The notes: generated by a model not told the origin, from the sequence alone. Shown: positions 15,507 through 23,810, counted from the first letter of the stretch. The stretch: 36,858 nt of DNA from Synergistaceae bacterium UBA6101 (GCA_002428495.1 DIWR01000019.1:1-36858), one strand, 5' to 3'. Numbers and translations: made by a program.

Positions 15507-15836
15507 ATGTTGTGGAAATGTTCAGTATGCGGTTACATCCATGAAGGACCCGAAGCACCCGAAAAATGCCCCAAATGCGGAGCGGAAAAAGATAAGTTCA
15601 CGGCTCTCACGGAAGAAGAAGCAAAGAAAGTCCTCATGTCAGTCAGAACAAACGACATCCACATGGAGATAGTAAGGCTTGCCAACAAAGTTAAGAGGCT
15701 TGCAGAAGAGGGAATAGAGATCAACCTTGATCCTCCCTGTGTAGCGCTCTTCAAGCAGGCAGTAGAAGAAGCAACAATGATCAAGCAGAGAAGCAAGGCC
15801 GAGATCGCAGGCCATGTAAGCAGAGGCAAGTGGTAA
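15507..15836 (+). CDS. Rubredoxin/rubrerythrin-like zinc-ribbon protein
   Basis: The 109-residue protein has an N-terminal rubredoxin-like iron site, with CSVCGY at residues 5-8 and CPKCGAEKDKF at 21-24, as in the tail of rubrerythrin. The remainder (about residues 35-109) is helical and lacks a full four-helix diiron domain. It probably transfers electrons in peroxide or oxygen defence and may pair with the adjacent flavin reductase on the other strand. GGGAGG precedes the ATG. It is a single-gene unit ending at a terminator. Confidence 0.82.
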   Translation: MLWKCSVCGYIHEGPEAPEKCPKCGAEKDKFTALTEEEAKKVLMSVRTNDIHMEIVRLANKVKRLAEEGIEINLDPPCVALFKQAVEEATMIKQRSKAEIAGHVSRGKW

Positions 15837-15860
15837 TATCCGTCTGATAACTGAATAAAA

Positions 15861-15894
15861 AATAGGGGCTCCCGTCAGGGGTCCCTATTTTTTA
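15861..15894. terminator. Bidirectional intrinsic terminator
   Basis: The stem AATAGGGGCTCC / GGGGTCCCTATT is flanked by an A run on one side and TTTTTT on the other, so it can terminate both the rubredoxin-like gene (+) and the flavin reductase gene (-). Confidence 0.85.
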
Positions 15895-15911
15895 TCAACA
15901 AGTACCTTCAG

Positions 15912-16487
15912 TTATATCTTTTCAAGTTTTTCTTTAAGTCCAAGTCCGTCATGCCAGGCCTTGCCCAGCTCTTCGCCAACGGACCAGTAGCGGTTGTCGG
16001 GCATACTGAGACAGAAGGGTGAGACCTTTGTTATATCGGGGGCTCCGTTAGTCAGATATTTTTCTTCCGACCAAACGTTCCTGATCTCACCAATAAAAAG
16101 AGTATTCACCTCAAGCCGGACAGATTCTATCAACCTGCACTCCATCGTTACTGGACACTCGCGTATCATCGGTGCGTTTTTCAGCGATCCGTAAAATACG
16201 TCAAAAACTTTTGACTTGTCATATTCTCTTCCGCTTACGAGACCCATCAGATCTGTCTTTGCGATCAGATCCACCGAAGGTACGTTGATGCTGAACTCTT
16301 TGTTTTCAAAAATCCCTTCTGCCGTGAATTTATTACCTATCGCGATACACATCGCGTTTGGTGAAGCGTTTACGCGGCTGACCCAAGCCACTGCCATGAA
16401 ATTAGCCCTTCCCTCCTTGCGTGAACCAACGAGGACCATAGGCATGGGAAGCAAAAATGCATTGTTTCCGATCGATATTTTTCCCAT
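15912..16487 (-). CDS. Flavin reductase-like (flavoredoxin-type) protein
   Basis: The 191-residue protein belongs to the flavin reductase-like FMN-binding split-barrel family, which includes flavoredoxin. The N-terminal NAFLLPMPMVLVGSRKEG, ANFMAVAWVSRVNASPN and FSINVP segments are characteristic. The start is the ATG at 16487 with GGAGGT 7 nt upstream; a GTG nine bases earlier is unlikely because it follows the ribosome binding site directly. It is convergent with the rubredoxin-like gene and could pass electrons to it. The acceptor is unknown. Confidence 0.85.
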   Translation of the reverse strand: MGKISIGNNAFLLPMPMVLVGSRKEGRANFMAVAWVSRVNASPNAMCIAIGNKFTAEGIFENKEFSINVPSVDLIAKTDLMGLVSGREYDKSKVFDVFYGSLKNAPMIRECPVTMECRLIESVRLEVNTLFIGEIRNVWSEEKYLTNGAPDITKVSPFCLSMPDNRYWSVGEELGKAWHDGLGLKEKLEKI

Positions 16488-16667
16488 TTCACACACCTCC
16501 GTATTTCAAAAATAATAAGTATCATACAGTGATAATGTCCAGGCTTGCACAGCTTCAGTTTAACATCATTCAGCAAATATCGATGATCGGACTAAAATTA
16601 TCAAGCTTCATTTTCCTTCTTTACTGCTATCATATACAGGACACATATCCCGGCAGTTATTTCGAAG

Positions 16668-17867
16668 GTGGTCGAATTGTTCGATTTTTTGATCAGAAGG
16701 TTTATTGCTGACAGCCAAAACCACGAAGACCCTTCCGTGAGGAAAAGCTATGGCGTTTTTTCAGGCATCATCGGGCTGATCGTGAATATTGTGCTCAGCC
16801 TGAGCAAGATCATCGCAGGAACGGTCTTCAACAGCATATCGGTGACAGCTGACGGCATAAACAACATGTCTGATGCAGGATCATCCATAGTGACCCTCAT
16901 CGGCTTCAAAATGTCCGGCAAACCCGCAGACAGGGATCATCCTTTCGGACACGCCAGGATCGAGTACCTCACCGGGTTTATCCTCGGGATCGCCATATTG
17001 CTGGTAGGGGTAGAACTTATAAGGTCCTCGGCAAATAAGATAATGGATCCGCAACCTGCGACCTACTCAACGATAATGTTTATCATCCTCGCACTTTCAA
17101 TCGCCGTAAAATTCTGGCTGAGCAGGTTTTACGCAAAGATAGCGGAGATCATATCATCTTCAACGATAAAAGCTGCTTCAGCAGACTCTACTAATGACGT
17201 CCTGGCCACTTCAGCAGTTCTTATTGGGGCACTGATATCCAAATTTACAGGGGTTGAGATCGACGGTTATATGGGCATAGGGGTAGCACTTTTTGTTCTC
17301 TGGTCGGGAATTCAGATACTTAAATCAATACTGGACCCTATACTGGGGCAGATGCCCGACCCGAAGCTCGTTGAGAGTATAGAAAAAAAGATCCTTTCAT
17401 ATGATGGGATATTAAACATTCATGATCTTGTGATTCACAATTACGGCCCTGCAGTATATTTTGCCACCGTGCACGCAGAAGTTCACGCGAACGAAAGCTT
17501 CTTAAAATCACATGACATCATAGACTGCATTGAAAGAGACTGCGCCAGAGACCTCAATATCAACCTGGTAATACATATGGATCCGATAATTACCGATGAC
17601 GAAGAGGTCAACAGACTGAAAAAGATGACCGAAGAGATAGTGACAAATATTGACCAACGCTTCACCATACATGATTTCAGGATAGTGAAAGGCGAAACTC
17701 ATACCAACCTGATCTTTGACGTTGTAGTACCTGCCGAACTTGATGTCTCAGCGACCAAACTTATCCATAGGATAGAAAAAGCGATAAAAACTGAAGACCC
17801 GAATTATTACCCTGTGATAACGATCGACAAAAATTATGTCTCAACCTGCATCAACGGATCTATCTGA
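16668..17867 (+). CDS. Cation diffusion facilitator (CDF) family metal transporter
   Basis: This is a metal/proton antiporter of about 399 residues, longer than the usual 300. The transmembrane part (about residues 25-210) has the CDF signature SVTADGINNMSDAGSS, DHPFGHARIEYLTG, and ASADSTNDVLATSAVLIG with the metal-site aspartates. Two ferredoxin-like cytoplasmic domains appear to follow: one around LVESIEKKILSYDGILNIHD and another around MTEEIVTNIDQRFTIHDFRI. The metal is likely Zn, Fe or Mn and cannot be fixed from sequence. The start is uncertain: GTG 16668, or TTG 16677, which has AAGGTGG in front. Confidence 0.87.
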   Translation: MVELFDFLIRRFIADSQNHEDPSVRKSYGVFSGIIGLIVNIVLSLSKIIAGTVFNSISVTADGINNMSDAGSSIVTLIGFKMSGKPADRDHPFGHARIEYLTGFILGIAILLVGVELIRSSANKIMDPQPATYSTIMFIILALSIAVKFWLSRFYAKIAEIISSSTIKAASADSTNDVLATSAVLIGALISKFTGVEIDGYMGIGVALFVLWSGIQILKSILDPILGQMPDPKLVESIEKKILSYDGILNIHDLVIHNYGPAVYFATVHAEVHANESFLKSHDIIDCIERDCARDLNINLVIHMDPIITDDEEVNRLKKMTEEIVTNIDQRFTIHDFRIVKGETHTNLIFDVVVPAELDVSATKLIHRIEKAIKTEDPNYYPVITIDKNYVSTCINGSI

Positions 17868-17892
17868 TCGTTTGCACTCCAACAGATAATGA

Positions 17893-17924
17893 GGCTGTGT
17901 GAAATCTTAGGATTTCACACAGCC
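17893..17924. terminator. Perfect 14-bp hairpin between convergent genes
   Basis: GGCTGTGTGAAATC (17893-17906) and its exact complement (17911-17924) flank a TTAG loop. It lies between the CDF gene (+) and the malY-like gene (-) and would form a very stable stem. Neither side has a T run, so it is an atypical terminator or a transcript-stabilising structure. Confidence 0.5.
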
Positions 17925-17981
17925 CCCACTAAATTGATTCCAACTACTAAAGTCTGTTCTCTTTTATTCTCTGAATTTTGT

Positions 17982-19163
17982 TCAGCTGTTTTCTCTCTTG
18001 TCCAGCGCAGCTGCGATCCTCTCCAGCCCCTCAGCAAGCTGTTTTCTCGTTGTTCCGACGTTGAGGCGGGCAAAGCCGTCTCCTTCGGATCCGAAGTCAA
18101 GCCCCTTGTTCAGTGCCACTCTTGCCTCTTTCACCAGGAACTCGGGGAGGGTATTGCCGTCAAAACCGTAGCCCCTGAAATCTATCCAGAAGATATATGT
18201 ACCCTCGGGATGGTCCATCTTTGCTTTGGGCATCCGTTCCCTTACAAACTTCTCCGCATAGTCCCTGTTGCCCTCCAGATATGCCACCATTTCGTCAGCC
18301 CAGTCCGCACACTTGCTGTAGGCAGCCTCCATTGCCACGAGGCCGATGGCGTTCAGCCTTGAAAGATGGAACCTGACAAGCACAGACTTGTACTGCTCCA
18401 TCAGCGAACTGTCAGGGATGACCACAACTGATGAGGAGAGGCCTGCAAGGTTGAAAGTCTTGCTCGGTGCGATATAGGTGAGGGTGCGCTTCTCCATTCC
18501 GGGAATTGTTGCGAGGCATGTATGCTTCGCGTCGCTGAATACAATATCCTGATGTATTTCATCAGAAAGGATCAGCATATCTTTGCGTTCCGCTATCTCA
18601 GCCAGTTTCTCAAGCTCGTCCCTGGTCCATACACGGGAGACTGGGTTATGCGGGCTGCAGAATATAAGTGTACGGCATGTCGGGGTTATAAGTTTCTCAA
18701 GACCCTCAATGTCCATCACGAATCTGCCGCCCTCCCGTTTCAGTGGATTTTTGACAACATGCCGGCCCGATGTCTCAATTATCTCGTAAAAGGGGGGATA
18801 GACCGGAGTCTGAAGTATTATTCCGTCACCGGGTTTCGTATAGGCCTCAATAGCAAAGGCAAGTCCTCCGACAACGCCGGGAGCCCAGCTTACTGCGCTT
18901 TTGTCGAAGCACCATTCATGCCGGACCTTTTCCCAGTTTACTATCGATTCGATAAGGCTCTCCTTTACGACGGGATAGCCTAGGACCCCGTGCTTCAGCT
19001 TCTCCTCTATCGCCTCTATGACCTCCGGAGGTGATTTAAAATCCATGTCCGCGACCCAGTAGGGCAGCAGGTCAGGATCCCCGAAACGTTCTCCAATAAG
19101 GTCCCACTTCATCGAACTTGTGTTGCGGCGTTCTATATATTCATCAAAATTATACTTACCCAT
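17982..19163 (-). CDS. MalY/PatB-family aminotransferase (cystathionine beta-lyase type)
   Basis: This is a PLP enzyme of 393 residues. The N-terminal TSSMKWDLIGERFGDPDLLPYWVADMDF is the hallmark of the MalY/PatB group, which cleaves C-S bonds of cystathionine or cysteine conjugates. HNPVSRVWT near 195, LSDEIHQDIVF near 225 and APSKTFNLAGL near 255, with the PLP lysine, complete the core. MalY itself also regulates maltose genes in E. coli, but no such partner is here. It lies 41 nt after madM on the same strand and may be co-transcribed. Confidence 0.87.
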   Translation of the reverse strand: MGKYNFDEYIERRNTSSMKWDLIGERFGDPDLLPYWVADMDFKSPPEVIEAIEEKLKHGVLGYPVVKESLIESIVNWEKVRHEWCFDKSAVSWAPGVVGGLAFAIEAYTKPGDGIILQTPVYPPFYEIIETSGRHVVKNPLKREGGRFVMDIEGLEKLITPTCRTLIFCSPHNPVSRVWTRDELEKLAEIAERKDMLILSDEIHQDIVFSDAKHTCLATIPGMEKRTLTYIAPSKTFNLAGLSSSVVVIPDSSLMEQYKSVLVRFHLSRLNAIGLVAMEAAYSKCADWADEMVAYLEGNRDYAEKFVRERMPKAKMDHPEGTYIFWIDFRGYGFDGNTLPEFLVKEARVALNKGLDFGSEGDGFARLNVGTTRKQLAEGLERIAAALDKRENS

Positions 19164-19204
19164 TTAAAGGCCCCCCATAAAGAATAAAAAATAATATAAC
19201 TTGT

Positions 19205-19546
19205 TTAGACGATAGCTGCTACAGCAAAATAAAGCACAGACGGACAGACAAGACATCCCAGTCCGGTATAGAAGGTGGACGTCATCGCCGCATATGGTAC
19301 CAGTGCAGGATCTATGGCAGCCATTGCCGCAGAAGTTCCGCTTGTCGTTCCCAGAAGGCCGCCGAAGATGATCGCTTCCCTTGGAGTATCTATCCTGATC
19401 ACCTTTGAAACAAGGGGCGTTATGACCATTACCGCTATCGTTGAAAGGGCGTAGGAAACAAAGGTCACCAGCCCCACCACAGCGAAGGCGGTAACGAGTG
19501 GATTCTTTATCAGTATTTTTTCAGCTATCTCAAAAAGTCCAATCAT
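19205..19546 (-). CDS. madM: MadM-like malonate transporter subunit, internally shortened
   Basis: The protein has only 113 residues, while MadM is typically about 250. Residues 1-36 (MIGLFEIAEKI ... FVSYALST) match the family N-terminus, and residues from about 37 on (ITPLVSKVIRIDTPREAIIFGG, GTTSGTSAAMAAIDPALVPYAA, TFYTGLGC) match the family C-terminus. Some 140 central residues, including most membrane helices, appear to be missing without a frame break. The start overlaps the madL stop as ATGA, so the operon arrangement is intact. It may be a non-functional deletion product or a reduced two-part transporter. Confidence 0.7.
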   Translation of the reverse strand: MIGLFEIAEKILIKNPLVTAFAVVGLVTFVSYALSTIAVMVITPLVSKVIRIDTPREAIIFGGLLGTTSGTSAAMAAIDPALVPYAAMTSTFYTGLGCLVCPSVLYFAVAAIV

Positions 19547-19935
19547 TCCATGCCTTCCTCTCCCTGTTTCGCCTTCGAAGAGGAGATCCTGCTGACGAAA
19601 GGTATAAGGCAGAGGCTGAGGACAGTGAGAGTGATACCGCATAGTATTGCAAGCCATCCGCTCCTTACAGCCCTCACGACGTCCTGAGATGCCGACATAG
19701 CTATAACGACAGGAATATACATATTCTGCCAAAACTTGAGTCCGGAGCAAAGACGCTCGTTCCTCAGGCTGTTCTTCACAGTTTCCGAATAGCTGCACAG
19801 AAGGAGCAGAAAGAGCATGGCAAATCCGACCCCGCCTACGTTGGCATTGAGGCCGACAAGCCTGCCCGTGACCTCTCCTACAAAGAGGCCTGCAAAATAA
19901 CAAACAGCAAGCAACAGAACACCATAGATCACCAA
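19543..19935 (-). CDS. madL: Malonate transporter subunit MadL
   Basis: This is a small integral membrane protein, the L subunit of the MadLM malonate/sodium symporter. Conserved segments are VIYGVLLLAVCYFAGLFVGE at the N-terminus, LNANVGGVGFAMLFLLLL, and FWQNMYIPVVIAMSASQDVV, with about four hydrophobic helices. I chose TTG at 19935, giving the usual MVIYGV start and 130 residues, with GGAG 10 nt upstream. A TTG at 19965 would add ten residues. The length is normal for MadL, in contrast to the shortened MadM partner. No malonate decarboxylase genes are nearby. Confidence 0.82.
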   Translation of the reverse strand: MVIYGVLLLAVCYFAGLFVGEVTGRLVGLNANVGGVGFAMLFLLLLCSYSETVKNSLRNERLCSGLKFWQNMYIPVVIAMSASQDVVRAVRSGWLAILCGITLTVLSLCLIPFVSRISSSKAKQGEEGME

Positions 19936-20144
19936 ATCACAAACACTCCAGTCAAAATTGGTCAAAGTCCTCGTAAAACAGGATTCACAGCTTAATTAAT
20001 TTAATCCATTTTCACTGCTATGTCCAACAGAAATAGAAATATCTATGACTACACTTATCTCCAAAGGATATACAGCCCAACATTTCTCGGTTAAAATCTT
20101 AAGGGGAATGTTGAACAATTTCTAGTATTTGGAGGAGGATTTTC

Positions 20145-20699
20145 ATGAAAGCTACTGAGGCACTGAAACATGAACATGAGGCAGTGAGGCTCATGATGCG
20201 AATTATGGAAGCCATCTCTGCCAGGGTAAGGTCAGGACTAAAAGTCCAGCGTCAGGATCTTGACAACATGACAGACTTTCTTAGGGTCTTCGTTGATCGC
20301 TGCCACCACGCCAAAGAAGAAGAGATACTCTTTCCGGTGCTTGAAGAGGCCGGGATACCCAAAACTGGTGGCCCTATCGGAGTTATGCTTGTCGAACACG
20401 AACAGGGAAGGGAGTACACCCGCAACATAAGCCGAAACCTTATAAACTTTGAAGCTGCAGATAACTCCCGGGCTATGGAGCTCTCAAACAACATAAAGGC
20501 CTACATTGAGCTCCTGGATGAACACATCCTCAAAGAGAATGATGTCCTCTTCCAAATGGCAGACAAGGTGCTTACTGAGGAAGTTCAGGAGAAACTTTAT
20601 GATCGTTTTGAGGAGCTTGAAGAAGAAGTGATCGGGCTCGGAAAACACGAAGAACTTCACAAAATGCTCGAAAAAATGAGCGCTGTTTATCTAACCTAA
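20145..20699 (+). CDS. Hemerythrin HHE-domain protein
   Basis: This is a 184-residue four-helix bundle with the histidine and carboxylate ligands of a diiron hemerythrin-like site: LKHEHEAVRLM (residues 8-18), DRCHHAKEEEILFPVLEE (around 50), VEHEQGREYTRN (around 85) and LDEHILKENDVLF (around 125). Such proteins bind oxygen or nitric oxide, or sense iron and redox state, in anaerobes. A GGAGGAGG ribosome binding site precedes the ATG. It forms a single-gene unit with its own terminator. The last 40 residues are charged and probably coiled. Confidence 0.88.
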   Translation: MKATEALKHEHEAVRLMMRIMEAISARVRSGLKVQRQDLDNMTDFLRVFVDRCHHAKEEEILFPVLEEAGIPKTGGPIGVMLVEHEQGREYTRNISRNLINFEAADNSRAMELSNNIKAYIELLDEHILKENDVLFQMADKVLTEEVQEKLYDRFEELEEEVIGLGKHEELHKMLEKMSAVYLT

Positions 20700-20704
20700 A
20701 ATCA

Positions 20705-20735
20705 AGGAGCCCGAGATAAGCCGGGCTCCTTCTTT
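20705..20735 (+). terminator. Terminator of the hemerythrin gene
   Basis: AGGAGCCCG (20705-20713) pairs with CGGGCTCCT (20722-20730), followed by TCTTT. It lies 5 nt after the stop codon. Confidence 0.8.
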
Positions 20736-20786
20736 CAACCTTCAGTGCGGGAATATGTAAGTTTTCCATGGCTTGACTCGCCGACC

Positions 20787-21146
20787 CTACTGCACTTGTT
20801 TTTTGTTGTACCCTTTGTCATCGTATGGCTGTAATTTTTCAAGCCACTCTTTTTCCATGTTTTCCAATTCCCAGTTAATATTTACGATATCTTTGCATTC
20901 CTTTTGTTCTATAACTTCATATGAAAAATTCTCCGGGCCAAAATCGTTCCAGTCCTTTTGTAATCTTGTATTGGGATGTTTGTTTGCCTCCAGCTGCATC
21001 CGCAGCGTCAGCCAGCGGTTTTTAAGGTTAGAGCTCGTCCCGATCAAAACCTTTGCATTTTCATTGTTTTTGATCTGATACACACCCATATAAACTTTCA
21101 TTTGTTTGTATGCTTCAATCAGTTCCTTACGTTTATCTTTATCCAT
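20787..21146 (-). CDS. Small GIY-YIG nuclease-fold protein
   Basis: The 119-residue protein has the GIY-YIG core: GVYQIKNNENAKVLIGTSSNLKNRW, in which MGVYQIKN replaces GIY and VLIG replaces YIG, plus a conserved arginine context and a later glutamate-containing segment (NWELENMEKEWLEKLQPYD). This resembles stand-alone GIY-YIG family proteins of unknown substrate. The start is the ATG at 21146 with GAGGAA 8 nt upstream. It is the second gene of a unit with the DUF6530-like gene and may have been acquired horizontally. Confidence 0.75.
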   Translation of the reverse strand: MDKDKRKELIEAYKQMKVYMGVYQIKNNENAKVLIGTSSNLKNRWLTLRMQLEANKHPNTRLQKDWNDFGPENFSYEVIEQKECKDIVNINWELENMEKEWLEKLQPYDDKGYNKKQVQ

Positions 21147-21192
21147 ATTGAATTTCCTCTCTTTTTGGATCCCCTGCTCCATTTGTATCGGA

Positions 21193-21681
21193 TCAATAAC
21201 CTGCTTCCTTTAGCAGTCGGGACAGAACGGACAGCCTTTCACCGATTATTTCCCCGTCCTGGCTTAATGCCTGTGAAAACAATTGAATATCCTCATCGAT
21301 CATCGGGTTGTCTTTGCATACTTCAATCGTCATCGCATCACCCTGTAATCCGACACGGTCGATCAACGGGTTATCAGGGTCATAAAGTTTAGGATAGCGG
21401 TATGCGTTTTGAAAATAGAGGTAGCTCCTGCAAGTAAGGATCGCCAGGTCAAGAACGCGGTGCATAGGAAGCTCCTCAGATTGGCGGGACCATTTTTCAC
21501 CTGTGTACCTCCAGACTTTGGCAGAAATATCAAGCTTCCCTCTGTCATTCCATTGCGCCAATCCTAACGAAAGTCCCTTTGCATCTGTGTTATATGCCTT
21601 GCGCCCGTCAATATTTTCATAGTCCTCAGATACAATGACCGGTTTGTGTTTTAATGTTTTTGGTATCTTCACCATATGCAT
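21193..21681 (-). CDS. DUF6530-like protein of unknown function
   Basis: This is a soluble 162-residue protein (160 if the second ATG at 21675 is used). It has no signal peptide or membrane helix. Recognisable features are a conserved-looking N-terminus HKPVIVSEDYENIDGRKAY and a DISAKVWRYTGEKWSRQSEELP segment; I associate these with the DUF6530 family at moderate certainty. It is transcribed from a strong promoter abutting a palindromic operator and is followed by the GIY-YIG gene after 46 nt. No function can be given. Confidence 0.6.
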   Translation of the reverse strand: MHMVKIPKTLKHKPVIVSEDYENIDGRKAYNTDAKGLSLGLAQWNDRGKLDISAKVWRYTGEKWSRQSEELPMHRVLDLAILTCRSYLYFQNAYRYPKLYDPDNPLIDRVGLQGDAMTIEVCKDNPMIDEDIQLFSQALSQDGEIIGERLSVLSRLLKEAGY

Positions 21682-21696
21682 CTCTCTTCCGGTAAT

Positions 21697-21721
21697 TTTA
21701 GTAATTTAGTAAATTACTAAA
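21697..21721. promoter_or_regulatory. Palindromic operator (25 bp)
   Basis: TTTAGTAATTT (21697-21707) and AAATTACTAAA (21711-21721) are perfect complements around AGT. A second nested palindrome, ATTTAGTA-AAT-TACTAAAT, covers 21704-21722. The element begins 1-2 nt from the -10 of the leftward promoter and covers the predicted start site, so a bound protein would block transcription. Confidence 0.65.
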
Positions 21722-21722
21722 T

Positions 21723-21751
21723 ATCATAACACTCATTATTCCATCGGTCAA
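21723..21751 (-). promoter_or_regulatory. Promoter of the DUF6530-like/GIY-YIG unit
   Basis: On the - strand TTGACC (21746-21751), a 17-nt spacer and TATGAT (21723-21728), giving a near-consensus promoter. Confidence 0.65.
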
Positions 21752-21765
21752 TTTTGCACTTTGGG

Positions 21766-22132
21766 TTGACTTAAATGTCAAAGTAGGTTATCCTTGCCCG
21801 CAATATCCCAAAAACGAAGGCGAGTGATCCCATGTCAGCTGAACGAAGCAAGGCTATATTTCTGAAATACGACGCTCCCAAATCATCGACTGCACTTTTC
21901 ATCAAAGCAGGATCACCGCGACCTCGACCGTAGACCTCCCTCTTTAGTGCCGTGGACTTCATGCTTCATGGCCGTTTCAAAATATTTTTGACCTCTTAAT
22001 CTAAAAACGATCTGCAACTGCGGCACAAATCTGCGCCGTAAAACTTGCCTATACGCTTACGCGATCAACGGACGCATTTTTATGCAGACCGCTGACAGCT
22101 GTTTATTTGATGATAAGAAAGGAAATGATCTT
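21766..22132 (+). other. Spacer before the ProC-like gene, no convincing gene
   Basis: TTGACT (21766-21771), a 17-nt spacer and TATCCT (21789-21794) could be a weak + strand promoter about 340 nt before the ProC-like start. The spacer also holds a 63-codon open frame on the - strand (21771-21962) with no ribosome binding site or recognised family. I see no tRNA, known riboswitch or insertion-sequence end. It may be a decayed gene or a long leader. Confidence 0.3.
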
Positions 22133-22948
22133 ATGAAAAACATACATGAAAAGAAAATCGGAATGGTCGGGTTCGGCCACCTTGGACGCTCTATTGCAGA
22201 GGCATTGCTCAACGGAGGATTCCCGAAGTCAAACCTCATGATCTCGTACAAAGGAAGCCAGGCCACAATGGACAGGGTATCAGGGCTGAAGCTGGAGAAC
22301 TGTGTCAGGGATTCTGAGTACCTGATGAAAAACTCTGACATCATCATACTTGCGGCCAGGCCCCAGAACATCAGGGAGATAGCAGAAAACTATGTGAGGA
22401 AGGACACCCTGATACTTTCATTCATGGCGGCCCTTCCCCTTTCAGCCCTAAGCTCATTTTTTGACTGCAGGATATCACGAGCTATGTGCAGCGGCCCCGA
22501 AACGATATCAGGGGGAAGGGGCATCTGTGTCCTCCATCACGGGACTGATGCTGCAAGGGAACTGGTAAGCCTTTGTGAGATGAGAGAAATAGAGATCAAG
22601 ACAGAAGATGAGATAGACGCATTCACCGCCGGAATATGCATTCCCCCCATCCTTATGAATATAAAAGTGGATGAGCGGGAGAGGAAAAAGGCACTAAAAA
22701 AGATGGCCCTTCGCTGGTCCGTATACCGTGAACTTTCCGGCTGGATCGAAGCAGAACTTGCATTATCAGCTTCTCAAAACGACAAAAAATCCCTCGAAAA
22801 CGTCTTGACAAAGGGAGGGGTGTCAGAAGCGATGGTGACCAGCCTTATTAACGGAGGATCCTTCTTCACCTCTGTAGAACGGGGCATAGAACGCTGTGCC
22901 GAGCTGAGAACGGAGCTTTGTAAAAGCCTTGCAGTGAAAGCGGCATGA
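22133..22948 (+). CDS. Pyrroline-5-carboxylate reductase-family protein (ProC-like)
   Basis: The 271-residue protein has an N-terminal Rossmann domain, IGMVGFGHLGRSIAEALLNGG (about residues 9-30), and a C-terminal helical dimerisation domain with LTKGGVSEAMVTSLINGG near 225-245, in the position of the VTSPGGTT motif of ProC. Divergence in that motif suggests a substrate other than P5C or a paralogue role. It is the only + strand gene beside the corrinoid operon, convergent with it across a shared terminator. The start ATG has AAAGGAA 8 nt upstream. A role in reducing pyrroline-2-carboxylate from the aconitase X product is my inference. Confidence 0.75.
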   Translation: MKNIHEKKIGMVGFGHLGRSIAEALLNGGFPKSNLMISYKGSQATMDRVSGLKLENCVRDSEYLMKNSDIIILAARPQNIREIAENYVRKDTLILSFMAALPLSALSSFFDCRISRAMCSGPETISGGRGICVLHHGTDAARELVSLCEMREIEIKTEDEIDAFTAGICIPPILMNIKVDERERKKALKKMALRWSVYRELSGWIEAELALSASQNDKKSLENVLTKGGVSEAMVTSLINGGSFFTSVERGIERCAELRTELCKSLAVKAA

Positions 22949-22974
22949 TTTCTGATATTAGATATGAAAATACA

Positions 22975-23003
22975 AAACCGGCCGACATTCAGCCGGCCGG
23001 TTT
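22975..23003. terminator. Bidirectional terminator
   Basis: AAACCGGCCG (22975-22984) and CGGCCGGTTT (22994-23003) form a 10-bp stem with a 9-nt loop. On the - strand it is followed by TGTATTTTC and ends the corrinoid operon; on the + strand it follows the ProC-like gene. Confidence 0.75.
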
Positions 23004-23054
23004 AATTGCATCTATGTCAGGTTTTTCAAAGACACAAATCAGTACTTTTCTTTT

Positions 23055-23780
23055 TTATACGATCATCTGGTGTTCCTGTACGTTCTCTCTTCTCCAGAGG
23101 CAGGTCTCCTGCCGGACGCACTCATGACACATCGAACCGACTTTCATATCCTTGTAGCCGGGACCTGTCCCTATGATAGTGGAATTCGAGATCCTGGGCA
23201 GAAGGAAGTGGGAATCGTTTACACGAAGACCTATTGTCTTTCCTCTGCCAAGCCTGTAAAGGTCGCTCTGGCCCGAAACCTCCCAACCTGTAACTGAGCC
23301 CGGCTGCATAGAAGGTCCTACGCCCCAGCCCTTTTCCTTGGCCATCTCCTCCACTGTCTGCCGGAGAAGTTCGGAGAGCTCACCAAGGGCTTTTACGGCA
23401 AATGCGTCAACATAGTACATCAGAAGGTATTCCTCCTGAATTGAATATTTTTCCATGGCTTCAACTATTGCGGGGCCAGCCGTGCATAATCCAATGACAG
23501 CCTTTTTTGCAGGTTCAAGATAGCTGATCCTTGGGCCAATGTAAAGTTTTTCCCTTATGTCCTCCGCCGGAAGGCAGAGTCTCAGCATTTTATCCTCTTC
23601 AATGCCTTCAACATCAAATACCTCATATACGGCTTTCAGGTCCAGAAGTCCGATGCCTTCCTTATAGGCCCTTTCAGCAGCCTCAACCATTTCAGGGCCC
23701 GGCTCCCTTTTGCCTTTGCTTTTCATGTTTGCGAGCAGGTCTTCCCATGTAAAATTGATCTTATCCAATGTAAGCAGCAT
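23055..23780 (-). CDS. Stand-alone MetH activation-domain-like protein
   Basis: The 241-residue protein resembles the C-terminal AdoMet-binding reactivation domain of cobalamin-dependent methionine synthase, but without the catalytic or B12-binding modules. The central MQPGSVTGWEVSGQSDLYRL and GLRVNDSHFLLPRISNS correspond to the SAM-binding region. The tail has a cysteine motif C-x2-C-x5-C (MCHECVRQETCLW) that could bind iron-sulfur. It is the last gene of the operon containing corrinoid protein, MttB-family enzyme and RACo, so it probably helps reactivate oxidised corrinoid. GGAGGGG precedes the ATG. Confidence 0.8.
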   Translation of the reverse strand: MLLTLDKINFTWEDLLANMKSKGKREPGPEMVEAAERAYKEGIGLLDLKAVYEVFDVEGIEEDKMLRLCLPAEDIREKLYIGPRISYLEPAKKAVIGLCTAGPAIVEAMEKYSIQEEYLLMYYVDAFAVKALGELSELLRQTVEEMAKEKGWGVGPSMQPGSVTGWEVSGQSDLYRLGRGKTIGLRVNDSHFLLPRISNSTIIGTGPGYKDMKVGSMCHECVRQETCLWRRENVQEHQMIV

Positions 23781-23810
23781 TCTTTCCCCTCCCGTTTACT
23801 ATTGGCCTTG

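Noticed and set aside
21771..21962. 63-codon open frame on the - strand
   Set aside because: No ribosome binding site, no recognisable family, and it overlaps a possible + strand promoter. Possibly a gene remnant.
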